Source of the DNA: Hydractinia symbiolongicarpus
Lineage: Eukaryota > Cnidaria > Hydrozoa > Anthoathecata > Hydractiniidae
Assembly (NCBI RefSeq): GCF_029227915.1
Contig: NC_079880.1
Coordinates: forward strand, 25,601,501 to 25,661,500
DNA: 60,000 nt
Direction: 5' to 3'
This document shows positions 21,736-33,598 of the stretch, piece by piece. The position numbers and the translations under genes were made by a program. Within the stretch, counting starts at the first letter, position 1. Every line of letters starts with the position of its first letter. The notes below the pieces were generated by a model. It searched no databases. It was not told the DNA's origin and worked only from the letters and a program-made list of their open reading frames with translations.

Positions 21736-23937
21736 TTGACCATTCTCGACCCCAGAGCTCTTTGAGATAAACTTGAAAGTAGCTCTGAACCCGTCTGGTC
21801 ACGTGTTGGATTCTGATTGGCCTATTATTAGAGGTCTATGTTTTTCCGCGAGAGATTGTGTTTAGCATTTATGTGTAAAAAAATGGCTGCGGGAGAGACG
21901 AAGGATCGAAATATGCTCCCTTTTAGTATGTCGTGACTGAATTTAAAGCAGATATTAAGGGCTAGCTATGTATATCTATCAAGAACACAATTCGGCTTTC
22001 TCTTTTAATAACAATTACTGTAAGTATTTGACCATTCTTTAGATAGCTAACTTTTAGTGTTACACACATAATAGCCAGGCTGAAGGGAGGTGGTTTCTAG
22101 CTAGCTAACATTACTTTGCTACTAGCTATAGCTAGCTAGTAGCTAGCTAAAAGTTACTGCATGCTATGAGTATCGAGTATTAACGAGTATTTGGTTTAGC
22201 TACCAATGGTTTGCTAATTCAAATCTAAGCTTTCTCGTTTTTGTCTTTGCTTCAACTAAATTCCCTTAATACAGAAAATACTCATATAACATGGTTGTCT
22301 CTTTTTTATTTTAGCTTGCAATATGCATGCTTTTGCTTTTTTAACCTGACACTGGCTTGCCCAGTGATATTATATGAATCGAGTCAACTCACCGATTCAA
22401 CTCATCCTGAGTTGGAAAACGAGCCAGCTGGGCTTCAGGAAAGTTGACCTGCTTTATATAAATACCATAGGGGTATGCTTCGAGATGCTTCGAGAGAAGG
22501 AGTTTTTCTCAATTTTCGCTAATATATAGAAACGATCCAATCAAGCCTAGAACAGCAGTGACTTTCCAAGCGGTCAGAAGTAACTTTTTGCAGTAACTTT
22601 TGCACTACAATATATGAGGAATTTAGGATATCTCCCTCGAATGATTGTTATCAATGAGACTATACTTTTTAGTTTCGATTAAAAAACAATTGAATAGAGC
22701 TATCACCATATTCATTGTCACAATTCAATTCCTCTCCCATAAAATGTTTCCATATTGAACAATATGCATGAAAGCCTCTCACTGTAGCTATTAATTGAAA
22801 ACACCTGTTTTCAAATAAAAATGTCAAGAAAGAAAGTGATGCGACAAACTTTAAAAAAGAAGTTTGCATATTTATATTTTTATTCACACAATACGCAGAA
22901 ATGTGTATTTGGTTATAAACCTTTCTTTGTCTTGGTGAATATTTTAGGCGGAGCCAATTCATGTGCGAGATTACATGAGAAACTAGCCGAGGCGGTAAAA
23001 AATTTTATTTATAAAGCGGGTTGACATTGATTTTTAAAGGAGTGTCTTAAGATCTAGTGCTCATAATGTTGTATTTATTAAAGTGTAGTTAAGTCTAGCT
23101 TAAGATAAACGTATTTCATATTCCTGTGTACAAGTTACCGACTCACACCAGGTGGTTAATGTTTGAAAACGAAACTTCAGGAACGAAAAGTTGTTTACTG
23201 GCGCCCCGTTTATTTATTTTTGTGCAAAAGGTACATATTTCGCTTTCCGTACAAAGGTTTGACTGATTTTTTCTGCAATTATGAGTCTTAACCCACATGT
23301 GTTGGATGTCATGGATTTTAAAGTATGTATTTATTCCTTATCTTAGTCTTTCAACTATGGTTTTACATTGATTTAATATTATTTTGGAGCTTAAAACATA
23401 TTGATTGCATCAATTATAAGGAACTTATAGCTAGCTATAGCTAAATTAGGTGCATTTTGGAAATTCATTCTACAGACTTTGATTCTGTTTTTTATACCAT
23501 TTTATTACTAAATTTGTACTAAAATTTCTACCAGCTGGTACACAATGCAATGATTTTGTATCTCCATTATGATAATACGATCATCTTGACATTTTAGATG
23601 ATTCTTCACCCCAAAAGTTTTGACATCAATCAAATATAACTGTAAACACAAGGTTTCACTTTATTGTAGACAACAACATCATTGGTTACATCACATATTT
23701 ATCGCCAATGAAGTCCAGAATTTTGCATTTGTTATGTTGTTGAGATTTTTCAAATCGAAGAGAAATAAGCTGCATAGGAGCTTTTATTTTAATTAGTATG
23801 TCACATTTAGTACATCACAGAATTAAGACGTAAATCACGAAATTAGGAGGCTTTAGCTAATTCATCTTTTGTTCAACCGGGAAAAATTTCCACTTTGTTT
23901 ACCTGCATTTTTGCAAAGTTATTTTATGGAATAAAAA
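21736..23937. other. non-coding or unrecognised region
   Basis: No supportable gene. GCTAGCTA-type palindromic runs at 22095-22150. A plus-strand frame at 22821-23024 (67 codons, ends HEKLAEAVKNFIYKAG) is unrecognised and unsupported by context. Confidence 0.35.
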
Positions 23938-24432
23938 CCGCAAGGGTGCCGATAAGCCTCACACACCGTGAAAAGTGCGGGCGTTTTCTGGCGAGTTCGG
24001 CGTTTCGAAAAAAAATTAGGTATTCGTCTGAAAAAACTTACATAGAACCGAACAATGCCCGAACAAAAAAAAAAGATTCACCACAAAAACACTCAATGAT
24101 TCACCACAAATTATTTAAAAAAGTATAAATATTAAAATGAAGTAGCTATGTGGTAACGAAGTGCTTAAAAAAACTGTTTTTGATGGTTTTTAATAAGATT
24201 TACTTGATGAATAACTTATATATAAACTTTATTAACTCCTTTCTCTCCAAGCGCATGCTCTCAACTGTCGTCCGCCAAGTTTATGTTACAAGGTATTGCA
24301 TTTCGGGAATGCTCCGGGCGAGTTCGGAATAGTGCGGGCGGTTTCGGCGAACAACCGTCAATTTAACTCGAAAAGTCGCCCGAGCTTGCCCTTATGTATG
24401 CAGACGTTTGCGGCTTATCGGCATCCTCGTTA
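23938..24432. mobile_element. MITE-like element with GATGCCGATAAGCC inverted ends
   Basis: Left end GCAAGGGTGCCGATAAGCCT, right end CGGCTTATCGGCATCCTCGT, an imperfect inverted repeat. GTGCGGGCG, GAGTTCGG and similar GC-rich motifs recur near both ends. No transposase. Boundaries are approximate. Confidence 0.45.
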
Positions 24433-25559
24433 AAAACCATGAAGTTATATGGTGAGATGAGTCACCAGATCATCGCTGGAGTAATAAAAGGATGGTAGAA
24501 GACATATATCTTTTTCACTTTTAAAAAATGCAATAAATATAGGAAAGAAAAACAATGGGGTTGCCTAATATATTTTATGTATATATATATATATTAATTA
24601 TTTACATAATATTTTATAGAGATTTATGAGAATAACTGTCAGCTCCATTTTCTCGGTTTTAACGTTCATTGTTGTATTAAATAACACAATTTTTGAGGAT
24701 TGAAGTTCGAAGAACCTGTATATACGTTTTTTCCTGATGTTACTTCCATCCCGATTATGTTTGTGAAGATTTTTGAGAATCACCTCCAACCGGCTACTTT
24801 TTATAAATTCCTTGTCATAAGTGATATTTTTTTCTCATTTGCCAATTTGTTACTTAAAATTGCAGTAATATGATGTGCTGATGGTACAAACAGGACTTGT
24901 CTAATAGTTTTACAGGAATCAATTTTTCGCATACCCAGTGTTATATCTTTGTTTTTATTATATATATACTTATGTATATAGTTAATTGTGCATTCTTTTG
25001 TTATTCATGGTTTTTGAAAACAATTTATTAAAAGAAAATAAATAAAAAATATTACTGATATTTTTTTATAGTAAAAGTTTTTTATATACAGTGTTTATTT
25101 AATCGACATCACCCTCACAACAACTACCCTTTATAATAGAACACTTCCACAAAAGCGTAGATTGTTGAAAACCTTCTTGTTTCAACTGACAGAAGGTCAG
25201 AAAAGCCTTCTGGCAGTTGTGAGAGTTTAAGCCGTCCCACTTTCTTGCATAAGTAGATTTTAACCATGTTTTAATTGATTTATTAGGATTGCATTGTGTG
25301 TTCAAACCGGCAGGTTTTTTTGTTGTGTTTAGAACATAAACAGTTCCTTTTTATATCTGTCTAACATAGAGTTTTTTGAAGAAACATTTCCTTTCTGTCT
25401 CATCGCACCGAATTTTCTGACAAACTGCGACGGCGCTAACAAATATGACGTATTCGATATTGAAGAGTCAAATGATTTTATTAGTGTGTTCAATCGAGAA
25501 TCTAGAATATTAAAATCAAGAATTATGTCTTTTATATCTATATACTATAGTATATAAGT
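24433..25559. other. AT-rich region
   Basis: No gene seen. A (TA)n stretch lies at 24575-24592. Confidence 0.3.
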
Positions 25560-25634
25560 ATACTGTCGTTAAGTGGGGTGATCAAGTGACCGAGAAAAAG
25601 TGTCCTAACTAGCAGGCGATTTTCATAAAATAGC

Positions 25635-25820
25635 TTAATTTGCCCTATTTATCAAAATCGTGTTTGAAACATTCTGTTTGGCAATTCTGTATTTAAGAGC
25701 AACGGAGCGAAGAGTTTTTCCTTTGTCTATTACTTTGAGTATCTTATATGTTGTCATCATTGGCGTCGATGTCAGCTTTCTTTGTTGGCCTAGTTGAGAC
25801 ATGTTGAAAGAAAAACACAC
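25635..25820 (-). pseudogene. Tigger-type transposase N-terminal HTH fragment
   Basis: The frame contains MSQLGQQRKLTS, then YKILKVIDKGKTLRSVALKY and RIAKQNVSNTI. Lys-rich start, a helix ending in KGKTLRSVA and a second helix with YRIAKQNVSNTI are the CENP-B N-terminal/psq HTH of Tigger transposases, which binds the terminal repeats. Only about 50 residues of a normally 400-500-residue protein remain. Confidence 0.65.
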
Positions 25821-25852
25821 AGAAAGTTCAAGGTTTGTCTTACAATTAATGT

Positions 25853-25975
25853 AACTAGTCGTTGCCTGTGGAAAAATCCACGGGTTCGCCCGTCGCAGCT
25901 AAGCTACCATTTTGCGTGACAGACAGACGGACGGACGGACGGACGGACAAACGTATACGGGCATTATATTGTAAA
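25853..25975 (+). mobile_element. HINE-like repeat, short form
   Basis: AACTAGTCGTTGCCTGTGGA then AAAATCCACGGGTTCGCCCG, with a CCTGTGGA/TCCACGGG hairpin; a GACAGACAG(ACGG)n run; then ACGTATACGGGCATTATA. Only about 120 bp, nested in a Tigger-like remnant. Confidence 0.7.
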
Positions 25976-26120
25976 TATTCTCTTCTTTCAGAAAAATTAT
26001 AAAATCATTGCATTGCATGCCCTACTTAAGCGGAGATTTCGCTTCAAGGGACCGAAAGAAAGTGTACAACTTAACGGGCGTCCAATTTATCTGGGGTCCG
26101 ACTTAAGCGAAGTTTTTTGG

Positions 26121-27640
26121 CTTGAAAAGGCACACAAACGTGCCGAAATTTCAGAAATGGCTATGCTGATGTTAGCCACAAATAGTGTATTTTAAGAGTG
26201 AGAAAATAACTTAACATGCAAAGTCCAAAGTTCGACGTAAACGTTAAAAGTTCGACTGTAAACATTGACAAAATACTCGTGGGGCTAACTTCGACATTTT
26301 CCACCTTGTCTCAATATATTTTGTGGGATATTGTAGTTTTTGTGAGTTAATAATGTTTATGCTTTGTTTTTTAAAGATAAAATGCTGATGTACTTGAAAT
26401 ATGTCACCCCTTCATGGTTCCCAGGCCTCCATTACAAACGCAGTTCGGATTGGTGTATGAATTTGTAATGAGAAGCCTTTGAAATTCGCTTTTCTTTGTT
26501 TTTTATTTGAAAATCTTTGAATGTAGATATTTCGTGACAAAATTATTTTGCGACAGATTTCATTTCGTAGAAACTACAAACCCATTTCACAAAATTTCAA
26601 AATACAAAAATAGATTTGAAAATTTACGTCAAACGAATATTTGTGTGTTCTCAAGTTAATCACGTGATTGACGTTCTACCAATCGAAGAAAAAAGAGGTT
26701 GAATAATAACAAATATTGACCAACAAAGCGCCCAAGATAAACAAATAGCATTTTTCTTCAATACCATAATAAATTCTTTTATGATTAGGAAAATTTCTGT
26801 CATTATGATTGACTGATTATGCAACTGTGAAGATGGCGTGTGGGTGATTTGAGAATAAATGGGAGAGGTGGAAAATATATTGAAAATTAATAATCGTGAG
26901 TGTGTGAGGTGTGAGTGGAACAAGTGGAAAAGATGAGCCCCTCCCTTACAACACGTCACGTCTGTCTAACGCTTCTCTGGCGTTGATTTTCCTCAAGAAT
27001 AGAAGATTTGTCACTTTACCGAAGCGGATAAATTGCCCAACAAGAGTTAATGTCAGTTTTTTTCCCTAAAATTTAGTAAGTTTGTAAAGAAGATACGATT
27101 CGATTCTATGAACCAGCCTAAATTATTCTTATTCCTGAAGAAAATACCAACGTGTTTTGTAAATTTGATTATAGGCAGCAGTGTTAAAAACTTCATAATT
27201 TCCATGTTAAACCCAAAACCAGGTTTTGGGTTTAACAGTTTTTACTAGAATGACATTGAAGCGCTGTCGCCGACACTTTCTGTAGCTATATGTAAATATT
27301 ATAAAAAACAAGGAAAATTGTGTCTGTAAACAAACCAACGCTACATGATGATTCCTAAATAAAAAAAATCTTCGCAGATTCTAATAAAAATGGTTTTGGT
27401 TCTAAGACGTATCGGTGAAGTTAATGTGTCGGAAGATATTGTACTAATCTGATATTTCAACCAGTAGAGTTTGTGACATAGGTAGTAGTAGCTACAACCC
27501 AGCCTGTATTTGCTTATATCTTGACTAGGGATAGTATATATCAAATGTGTTTAAAAGGAGGAAAGAATAAAGAACAAAAGCACGTGGAAGTATTTGTATA
27601 CGCAAATTTTGTATTTTATAGGCGTCATTTGCAATTAACT
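26121..27640. other. non-coding or unrecognised region with a 33-bp palindrome
   Basis: No gene seen. At 27205-27237 TGTTAAACCCAAAACC and its exact complement are separated by one base, a near-perfect palindrome that should form a hairpin or cruciform. Confidence 0.5.
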
Positions 27641-27819
27641 TAAAAGTTCAATGTCAAGGAAACAAGAATTATCTGACGTAGTTCCAGATAGGTGTAAATT
27701 CTGCAATTCCCATCAAAAAGCTTTTCTTGCTCTAAATTTCGCCATTATCCTTATTTTTAAGGTACTTCCGCATAGCTCTCTCATGTTGTCTTGTTTAGTG
27801 GCTCATATCTCATCCTTAC

Positions 27820-28070
27820 ACAGTAGCTTACATCTTTTATACAGAAACTCCTATCTCATATACAGTAGTTCATATCTCCTATATAATAGCTCATTCTCTT
27901 ATATAGTAGCTCGTATCTCTTATATAATAGCTAATATCATTTATATAGTAGCTCATATAGTAGCTCGTATGTCTTATATAATAGTTTATATTTCTTATAT
28001 AACAGCTCATATCTCCTATATAACAGCTCATATCTCCTATATAACAGCTCATATCTTAGCTTATATGTCA
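27820..28070. repeat. 21-bp minisatellite
   Basis: About eleven tandem units of the type CTCATATCTCCTATATAACAG; the last three are nearly identical and earlier ones are diverged. The 21-bp period is a multiple of three, so a 162-codon plus-strand frame (27651-28139) stays open with a heptad like ISYITAH. I consider the frame a by-product, as it has no recognisable domain. Confidence 0.8.
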
Positions 28071-28139
28071 TGTATCATGGATATAGAGCTAAGTTTCAAC
28101 GGATGTTATTTATTGCATATCAAAGCCTTCTTGGACTGA

Positions 28140-29672
28140 CTTTTGCTTTTAAAAAGCCTGATGTTCTTTTGCTGATATGATATAAAAGATTCGTAATAGA
28201 CGCAGACAACGGCCAGGAAAGCAGCGGTTAGAAACAGCTCCCTTTATCGTAATAAAGTTCGTCTTTTTTCTTGAGGTAAAAATATTCGTTTTCACAATCT
28301 TAAGCTGAAAAAATGTTTAATTTAAAAGTTTTCTTTTGTTTCAAAACTCCTCTTCTTCTCAATCTTCGAACAACAGTTTCGAATATTTTTCGATTGTGAC
28401 TTATAAAACAAAAGATAAACATGATTCAAGTTCCAATACGACATTCTTCGTTTATTATTCTCTCTTACAGGCGGGAAAAATAACAACAACAAAAAAACAG
28501 AACCGAAAGAATATTGAGTACATTGCAACCACTGTTTACAGCTTTCTACAATTCGACTAGCTACTTTAATTTTAACAAATAATATTTGACAATTCAAACA
28601 TGATTTAAACACCTGCATATTTCCAACGTTTCTTTGCGTATTTTGAAACGTTTTTTCTTCTTCAAGTCTGTCAGTAACTTGCACAAAAGTCGAGCTAATG
28701 GTGGTGAAAAGTTTAGAAGGGCTAAGTTAAATCAACTTCAATATTATATTGGAAGTCTAAATATAGCTGAGAATGACATAAAATTTTCCCATTTATGTAT
28801 TTATTTGTCATTCATAGTTAAATCGATGTAATAAGAATTTGCTTTGTTTTTAAATCAAGTTTTTTTGACCTGGTCAGCTAGCTACAATCTCATCAGACCT
28901 GGTCAGCTAGCTACAGTCTCATCAATTTCGTGTAAAAGCACTTATATAAAAACATAAAGCCAGCCAGCATACAAAGCATAGAGGTGTTAATTACGTTACA
29001 TTAATGATAGTAAATATAGCATCATATAACAAATACAGGCTCTTGTGTTGATTTTGCTTTCTCGTCAAAACAAACCTTTGATTCAATACACCTTTCCCGA
29101 TTTTTTTTCTTTCATGTGCCGCAGCTCCTTCCCAACTTTTTTAAAGAAAATGAATGTATTTTTCGAAATCCTTACATGAAAATTGATAAATCGTAAAATT
29201 TTCATATTCATACATCAAACAAACAACCTGCTACAACAGTTTTTTTATAATTTTGTACTAATTAACCTTTGCTCGAATATGATGAGGCTTATTAGTACAA
29301 ATTAAGAAGGCTTTGACCGTAACAATGATGCCACCAAAACAGAACTTTCCAATGTCGGATTAAGTTGAAAATTTATACACACACAAGTTTACTGATGCTG
29401 AAAATGATGTTAAGGTCAAAACATCAAAATTCCAAAATTTTAAAAAACATGTAAATCGGGAAACGTGTATTGGTATTCTTATATTTCGCAGACCGTATTT
29501 ATCTTACCGTCAAATAGTCCAAGCGTATTTATTTTTAGAAAAGAGCAATTTATTTTAATCAGTTTTAGACAGACTAACGTGTGTATAATTCCTTGCACCT
29601 TGACCTTTTACGTATGGTCTGTTTATTCAGCACCATTCTTGAGATTGTAGGAGGATTGAGCGTGATATTACT
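28140..29672. other. non-coding or unrecognised region
   Basis: No gene seen. Contains a tandem pair of 29 bp (GACCTGGTCAGCTAGCTACA plus TCTCATCA) at 28868-28925, and copy B of the dispersed duplication at 29100-29700. Confidence 0.4.
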
Positions 29673-29812
29673 GACTAGTCGTTAACCCGAGGAAAATCCA
29701 CGGAAATTCACATAAAGTAGACAAAAATATATCGTATATGTTATCATTAGCCAATACATTTCGCGCGTGGTTTAACACACCCGGTCTACAGACAGACAAC
29801 GGAGACGGGAAA
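29673..29812 (+). mobile_element. HINE-like repeat, degenerate short copy
   Basis: GACTAGTCGTTAACCCGAGG followed by AAAATCCACGG at the 5' end; a CTACAGACAGACAACGG run near the 3' end. The hairpin is slightly decayed and the terminal TATTATA is not clear. Confidence 0.5.
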
Positions 29813-30116
29813 CTTGCTGGTATCGTTTCGTAGCCACTTTAGTTCGAATACTGTTGAAGATAAAACTTGTATACTGGGTCTTAACGCATAATTAAATGTT
29901 CTAATTGTGCCAGGCAATTTTAGAACGCAATATATGATATAAAACTTCTTTTCAAATAAGCAAACGGAAGAGAAGATTTAAACAGTAGTTTTAAATATAT
30001 TTTTGATTTCCGCCGGCGAAGGCGGAATCTTTAAAATCGGCTGGGAAGATAGAGAGATAGATAGATAGAGACAGCCCAGAGCCTGGACGCCTAAAACTTA
30101 TCCAGCCTAAATCCTC

Positions 30117-30124
30117 GTTTTGAC
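30117..30124 (+). repeat. target-site duplication, left
   Basis: GTTTTGAC here is repeated at 34202-34209. The paralogous empty site at about 50205-50212 has a single GTTTTGAC. Eight bases is the known duplication length of the P superfamily; if the terminal C/G pair is counted as part of the element the duplication is 7 bp. Confidence 0.8.
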
Positions 30125-30154
30125 CATAGTCACAAGAGAGAGATAGTCTGGGTA
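30125..30154 (+). repeat. left terminal inverted repeat of P-like element
   Basis: CATAGTCACAAGAGAGAGAT followed by AGTCTGGGTA; pairs with 34171-34202. Weak similarity continues inward (CCGCTACGGTA versus CCGCTCCGGTA). Confidence 0.8.
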
Positions 30155-30235
30155 ATCGGCCATTTCGGGCCGCTACGGTAAAAGTACCTGACCTAGAACG
30201 GGTGGTCCGAAAGTAAGGGGACTGAATGTTGTAAA

Positions 30236-31190
30236 ATGGCTGCGGCGAAGGAAGATTTCCTTTATGGTGAAGACCTTAATGCTATATTGGAGGCTATAGA
30301 TGAAGACATTTTGCTAAGTAATTCAGATTTTGACGTGGAACTAACCACAGTTGTTAACGACATACCGGAGGAGGACACAAAAGTCACCTTTAGCTGTAGT
30401 TTGTGTCCTAAAGTTTGTGTTTCTAAAAGAGGATTAACACGCCACACCAACGCGAAACATAGTGACCACGACAAAGGTGACTCTGCAGGATCGGGTGAGA
30501 GAGATTTCAAGGAAGCTGAGAAGATGTTACATCCATTGTATTTTAAAAAATATATGGAAGAAGCTGTTTCAAAATTGGCTGGTGATGAATGTTACCCATC
30601 AGAAATCACCAATGAATTTAAAATGTTCAAAGTTGGTGGCCTAGACAATGTTTTACCGTCTTATGCTCTTGTGAAAGACCTTATATAATGGTTCGATGGG
30701 GATGCTGAAAAGTTTTATCCATTGTTTTATAAGAATATTTTGGATATAGAGCATCCCTTTGGTTCAAGCTTGAGTCGCAACTGTAGCGTACTGTTGGGAT
30801 TTGAATTAGCAAATCTAGTTTTGTGTCACTTGTCTGGTTCAACATACAAAGACGATCTTCTGCAAGTGTCAAATAAGTCATCATACACCTTTTCAGATAA
30901 AGAACTATCTGTGATATCTTATCTTGGTGGATATGTCTTCAGTACCATGTATCGTCGTATACGCTTCTCGTCAAGAAAGACCTCACAACACATATACCAC
31001 CAACAATATCTAGCTATCCTGTTGGCAGGAAAATCTGAGGACACACAAGATATACCACAAAACAAATTAGTCAATGCTAGGGACCGTGGTGGCTTATGGA
31101 AGGTTAAAAAGTGGTTTTAATATTTACATCTGCTGAAGAACTTTTTCGTTCATACACCAGCAAAAGGTCATTAATAAAATGGCTATCACA
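30236..31190 (+). pseudogene. transposon-borne C2H2 zinc-finger / DRGGLW protein
   Basis: Starts MAAAKEDFLYGED after AAA in good context. A C2H2 finger, CSLCPKVCVSKRGLTRHTNA then KH, lies at residues 54-75. After a TAA stop at 30686-30688 the same frame continues (WFDGDAEKFYPLFYKNILD) with SRNCSVLLGFELANLVLC, SYLGGYVFSTMYRRIRF and NARDRGGLWKV. Near 31110 a one-base shift leads to VLIFTSAEELFRSYTS, so the copy is broken by one stop and one frameshift. I recall DRGGLW proteins as frequent in cnidarian genomes next to P-like transposases. Function is unknown; the finger suggests DNA binding, perhaps of the element ends. It is transcribed toward the transposase gene. Confidence 0.7.
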
Positions 31191-32114
31191 TAAAAAAACA
31201 GCTATTTTTATAGCTACACATTTATAAAAAATCATTATGCTGGCATAGCTATAGCTAGTGAGCTAGCTGTAGTTTCCGATCTTGAATTTCTGATGTTTTC
31301 ACAATTTTTTTTAAATATATACTATACTTTTAAAAAAATTGTAGCTAGTATGAATATGATCATAACTATGCCCAGGTCAAATTCTGAGAGTCATAAAGGA
31401 TCAAGCAATACTTGCTCCTTATTCAACTAAGTTTTTATGGTTGAAAAAACCTTCACTAGCATTTTGTTTAATTATGCTACCAGGGTTACTACTTTATAAA
31501 AAAAATATCATCCAACTGTAATCAGGAAAATTTATGTTAAGTAGGAAATAAAATATGATTTATCTTCCAATGCTAAAACCGTAGAGATGGTTGACAATAT
31601 TTTTCGAAAAAAAACATGATATACTTTTCAAACAAAATAAATGTTACACCCCGTATCTATTTCAACGTCTGAGGCCGTTTTTAAGTGTCTGAAAATTCCG
31701 CTAATCCGGGAGGCTAGTTACAATGGAGATAAAAAACCTACGGGGAAATGGCTGTACTTAAAAAAACATGGAGCTCAACATTCTTACAGTGATAGTTATT
31801 ATCTCTCTAATAATTGGCCGATCTGTTTCGAAAACTAATTAAAAACAAACATTAGCTTGTAGATTTGCATTTTGACAAGAAGCAAACTGCAAGTAAACCG
31901 AATGGGGAATTTTGTGTAAATTCTAGCTAGCTGAAAGATATTTGTAAAAGGTAATAACTTACTGTTAAGTACATCAACTTTATACTTACGCCAAGGTAGA
32001 AATATTTGCTGTGAAGGAAAGCTGGAGCTGTGTAGCTAGTTTTCTACCAAATAATGTTTTTATAAGAATGTGTGGCTATAAAAATAACCGTTTTTTGTTA
32101 GTGTTGCTTCTTCT

Positions 32115-33507
32115 TCAGTGTTTCCTCTTTTTTCTGCATGGTACAGGTTCATCACTAAAATCAACTACAGCATTATTAACTACATTACCAGAAATAGGTT
32201 TGAAAATTTTCTGGTTCCTGATGGTGTTGTCATTGTAGCCAAAGTCTCTCATTGAAGGGTTGTCTTTTCGTGCTCCCATAGATCTTTGCCGACCAAAATA
32301 ATTTTCTAAAGGATCTTGACATAAACGTTCAGTAAGAACATAAGGCACATTATTATTCAGTAAGTACTGAGTCAACTCGATGATCGAATTAACAGTAATC
32401 TTAATACCTTCATGTGTTTGCCAAGATATAAACATGTTAGCCTTTGCGTTTTTAGAATAATTACCTGGTCGATCTTCAATGGTTTGTAGCCAATCATCAA
32501 AATATTGGAGAAAAACCTGACGTAACCACACAAAGCGAGTATCATTGATATCTGTAAATGGAGCAAGAAATGGTTTTCTTTTGTGCTTGTATTCTTGTGT
32601 GTTCCTAATGTTGAGAATATCAAAAAATCCATCCATCATTACACAAAAAAATTTCATGAATGGAGAAACTTTTGAAGGATCAGTATTGGACATGATCGTT
32701 TTGAAATCCGAACCAAGATCAGAACTGACAGAGATGGATGATGCAGATATTTCTTCTTGTAGTAACTTTATCTCATGTTTTAGTGATATGTTTTCTATTT
32801 GCAATGCTTTTTTCTCACTACGTTCTTCGAAGTCTCAATAACACACGCTCTGGTGATGTGAATGCAATTGGTGCATTTAACTTAGCAGGAATATTTAGAT
32901 TTGAGGATGTGCGTTTCACTGAAATATGTGCTTTTTTTACGAAACTAGTACATTGTATGCATATATCACCGTCCAAATTCAATAACATGCAATCCAGAGA
33001 ACGAATGAATACGGTTTGTTGTAATGGACTTTCATCTGAATGTATTGTGAATTTTTTGGAGATGGTGTGTTTGATGAAGTACAATGTTTGTGAAATGGAT
33101 GAATCGGTAACCCCAGGACAATTTTGATATTTCGAAATCTCTCTGATCAAGTTTGATAAAGTGATATTTCGGACTGATCGTTTATAAAGTTTATAAATAT
33201 TGTGATGGTCAGGAAGACTCCAAGTGTATCCACGGATAGTGAATGATAATGAGTCATCAACATATATTTCCAACTTAGGATTGACATGAATATTGTCACA
33301 TGCCCAAACTTTTACTGCATCAGCAGCAGATATATCCAAATTCCAACCACAAGGAAGCTTAAGCATTTTGGCTCGATTTACAAAATTCTCGAACGATTGA
33401 TAGCATATATGGGTGGTCGGTTCCACTGTTGTATTTAACTTTTTCTCTGCAATATTTTTTGCTGAAGGTCTTGGTTTGACTGATGTGCTGTAAAAGAGTA
33501 AACACAA
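32115..33507 (-). pseudogene. P-element/THAP9-like transposase, catalytic core deleted
   Basis: Two minus-strand frames joined by a frameshift near 32810. The upstream part (33507-32818) has KMLKLPCGWNLDISAADAVK, VWACDNIHV, YTWSLPDHHNIYKLYKRSVR and NCPGV. The junction region has a coiled-coil-like QIENISLKHEIKLLQEEI. The downstream part (32804-32115) has SPFMKFF and then jumps to MDGFFDILN, KRKPFLAPF, FISWQTHEGIKITV, the hallmark LCQDPLENYFGRQRS and DNPSMRDFGYNDNTIR. DPLENYFG-R is diagnostic for the P/THAP9 family. Between FMKFF and MDGFFDILN the family normally carries several hundred residues with the RNase H-like catalytic domain and GTP-binding insertion; here they are absent. No THAP zinc finger is seen at the N-terminus. 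The product could not be catalytic. Confidence 0.85.
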
Positions 33508-33561
33508 ACATTATATACTTGACTGATGTGACATGTTTTGTAAATGTAAATATAGCTATAG

Positions 33562-33594
<33 letters not shown>
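33562..33594. repeat. (TA)n microsatellite
   Basis: About 16 TA units, inside the P-like element upstream of the transposase gene. Confidence 0.95.

Positions 33595-33598
<4 letters not shown>

Larger units (their letters stand above)
25560..26120 (-). mobile_element. Tigger/pogo-like remnant with nested HINE
   Basis: A helix-turn-helix fragment at 25820-25635 is followed, beyond a nested HINE, by a terminal-type region with repeated CTTAAGCGG, ACTTAACGGG and GACTTAAGCGAAG motifs (26028-26115). A CGTTAAGTGG motif marks the other side near 25567. Recurrent short motifs in both orientations are typical of Tigger/pogo ends. The DDE domain is missing. Boundaries are approximate. Confidence 0.5.

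Noticed and set aside
25921-25948. (ACGG)n as an independent microsatellite
   Set aside because: It is the internal run of a HINE-like element.
32545-33127. Plus-strand frames of 98 and 129 codons
   Set aside because: Shadows of the minus-strand P-type transposase.
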